Below are positions 37,589 through 38,466 of a stretch of DNA of 38,466 nucleotides, piece after piece. The first letter of the stretch is position 1. Each line of letters starts with the position of its first letter. The position numbers were made by a program, and so were the translations under genes. The DNA comes from an uncultured Clostridia bacterium (GTDB lineage Bacteria; Bacillota; Clostridia; Oscillospirales; Ruminococcaceae): NCBI GenBank assembly GCA_945921515.1, contig CAMEKR010000005.1:1-38466 (forward strand). The letters run 5' to 3'. Below the pieces are notes generated by a model that was not told where the DNA came from, made no database searches, and was given only the letters and a program-made list of their open reading frames with translations.

Positions 37589-37996
37589 TTCAAAAACAAG
37601 GTTAACGAAAAGACGGCTATGCTTATTGCAAGAATAACCGTTATAGTGATAGCTGTTGTAGGCGTTGTTATTGCCTGGGATAAGAACAGCTCGGTATTCC
37701 AGATAGTATCGTTTGCGTGGGCAGGCTTCGGTGCGGCATTCGGTCCTGTAATGCTGATGTCGCTGTTCTGGAAGCGTACAACAAAGTGGGGAGCGTTTGC
37801 AGGTATCCTTGCCGGCGGCGTTATGGTATTCGTATGGAAGTTCCTTGTAAGACCGCTCGGCGGACTTCTGGATATCTACGAGCTTTTGCCCGCATTTATA
37901 GTAGCTCTTGTTGCAATAATAGTTGTTTCGCTGCTTGACAAGAAGCCTTCCGCTGAAATATGCGATGAGTTTGATTCTATTAAGACAATGGAATAA
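37223..37996 (+). CDS. DUF4234-like membrane protein fused in frame to the C-terminal part of PutP
   Basis: ATG at 37223 with agaggt upstream; 'KRSIGMCILLSIITCGIYGIYWMYLLVKNTRSI' (DUF4234-like). After the element end: 'FKNKVNEKTAMLIARITVIVIAVVGVVIAWDKNSSVFQIVSFAWAGFGAAFGPVMLMSLFWKRTTKWGAFAGILAGG' (PutP C-terminus). Confidence 0.85.
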   Translation: MIQINKRSIGMCILLSIITCGIYGIYWMYLLVKNTRSIQKNTDNCKGEMLCLIFVPFYSLYWWYTRGEKVRQGFAEHDYNATGGGVAYLVLAIFGLSIVSMAIMQSDFNSLKSETHSEQRSTFKNKVNEKTAMLIARITVIVIAVVGVVIAWDKNSSVFQIVSFAWAGFGAAFGPVMLMSLFWKRTTKWGAFAGILAGGVMVFVWKFLVRPLGGLLDIYELLPAFIVALVAIIVVSLLDKKPSAEICDEFDSIKTME

Positions 37997-38012
37997 TACC
38001 GTATAAAAAATC

Positions 38013-38044
38013 AACAGCCCCTGTTTTTCAGGGGCTGTTTTCAT
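38013..38044. terminator. Rho-independent terminator downstream of putP
   Basis: aacagcccctg-ttttt-caggggctgtt followed by ttc. Confidence 0.85.
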
Positions 38045-38116
38045 CGTCTTGAATATCCGCTTTTTATGTGCTATAATCTATAAAAGACAGATATTGATAT
38101 TGCGAAGGAGGATCAT

Positions 38117-38466
38117 ATGAAAACTTTGCAGAATATAATAGATGAAAGCAATTCAATCGTATTTTTCGGCGGAGCAGGAGTGTCAACCGAAAGCGGAATA
38201 CCCGATTTCCGTTCACCCGACGGGCTTTACAATCAAAAATACGATGTTCCGCCCGAAGAGCTTCTTAGTCACGGATATTTCTTTTCCCATACCGAGAAGT
38301 TCTATGAGTTTTACAGAGAAAAGATGATATGCCTTGACGCAAAGCCGAATAAGGCACATATCAAGCTCGCAGAGCTTGAAAAAGCAGGCAAGCTTAAGGC
38401 TGTTATAACGCAGAATATAGACGGACTTCACTCGGCGGCAGGAAGCAAAAAGGTATATGAGCTTCA
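38117..38466 (+). CDS. Sir2-family NAD-dependent protein deacylase (N-terminal part; runs off window)
   Basis: 'SIVFFGGAGVSTESGIPDFRSPDGLY', 'KLKAVITQNIDGLHSAAG'; RBS aaggagg. Confidence 0.95.
   Translation, partial: MKTLQNIIDESNSIVFFGGAGVSTESGIPDFRSPDGLYNQKYDVPPEELLSHGYFFSHTEKFYEFYREKMICLDAKPNKAHIKLAELEKAGKLKAVITQNIDGLHSAAGSKKVYEL

Noticed and set aside
1-38466. CRISPR arrays, tRNA or rRNA genes
   Set aside because: No regularly spaced direct repeats, cloverleaf-like sequences or rRNA segments recognised while reading; not exhaustively computable by eye.

Overview
This 38.5 kb window comes from a Firmicutes (Clostridia / Ruminococcaceae-like) chromosome. It starts inside a BRCT-domain protein and ends inside a Sir2 deacetylase. 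About 0-9.8 kb is accessory-looking: BRCT end, DUF1351-like protein, very acidic protein, UvrD-type helicase fused to a Cas4/AddB-like PD-(D/E)XK nuclease, zinc-ribbon plus DEDDh exonuclease, WYL regulator, and two coiled-coil proteins sharing a winged-helix-like motif. About 10-35.5 kb is mostly housekeeping: nifS/nifU, NERD-HRDC protein, murC, NUDIX, two YfhO paralogues, homocysteine methyltransferase, argS, DUF1934, a Ddl-like protein, lipoprotein, dacF-type carboxypeptidase, pgi, rpmF, DUF512 radical SAM protein, der, plsY and gpsA. At about 35.7-38 kb a putP symporter gene is split by a 786 bp element with 24 bp imperfect terminal inverted repeats. The element carries only the C-terminal end of an ISL3-type transposase plus a DUF4234-like gene whose frame runs through the right end into the putP C-terminus. 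The strongest leads are this cargo-bearing mini-element, a D-Ala-D-Ala ligase homologue that has lost key active-site residues, and the translationally coupled helicase-nuclease / exonuclease / WYL operon. All family calls come from motif recognition by eye; no database search was run.
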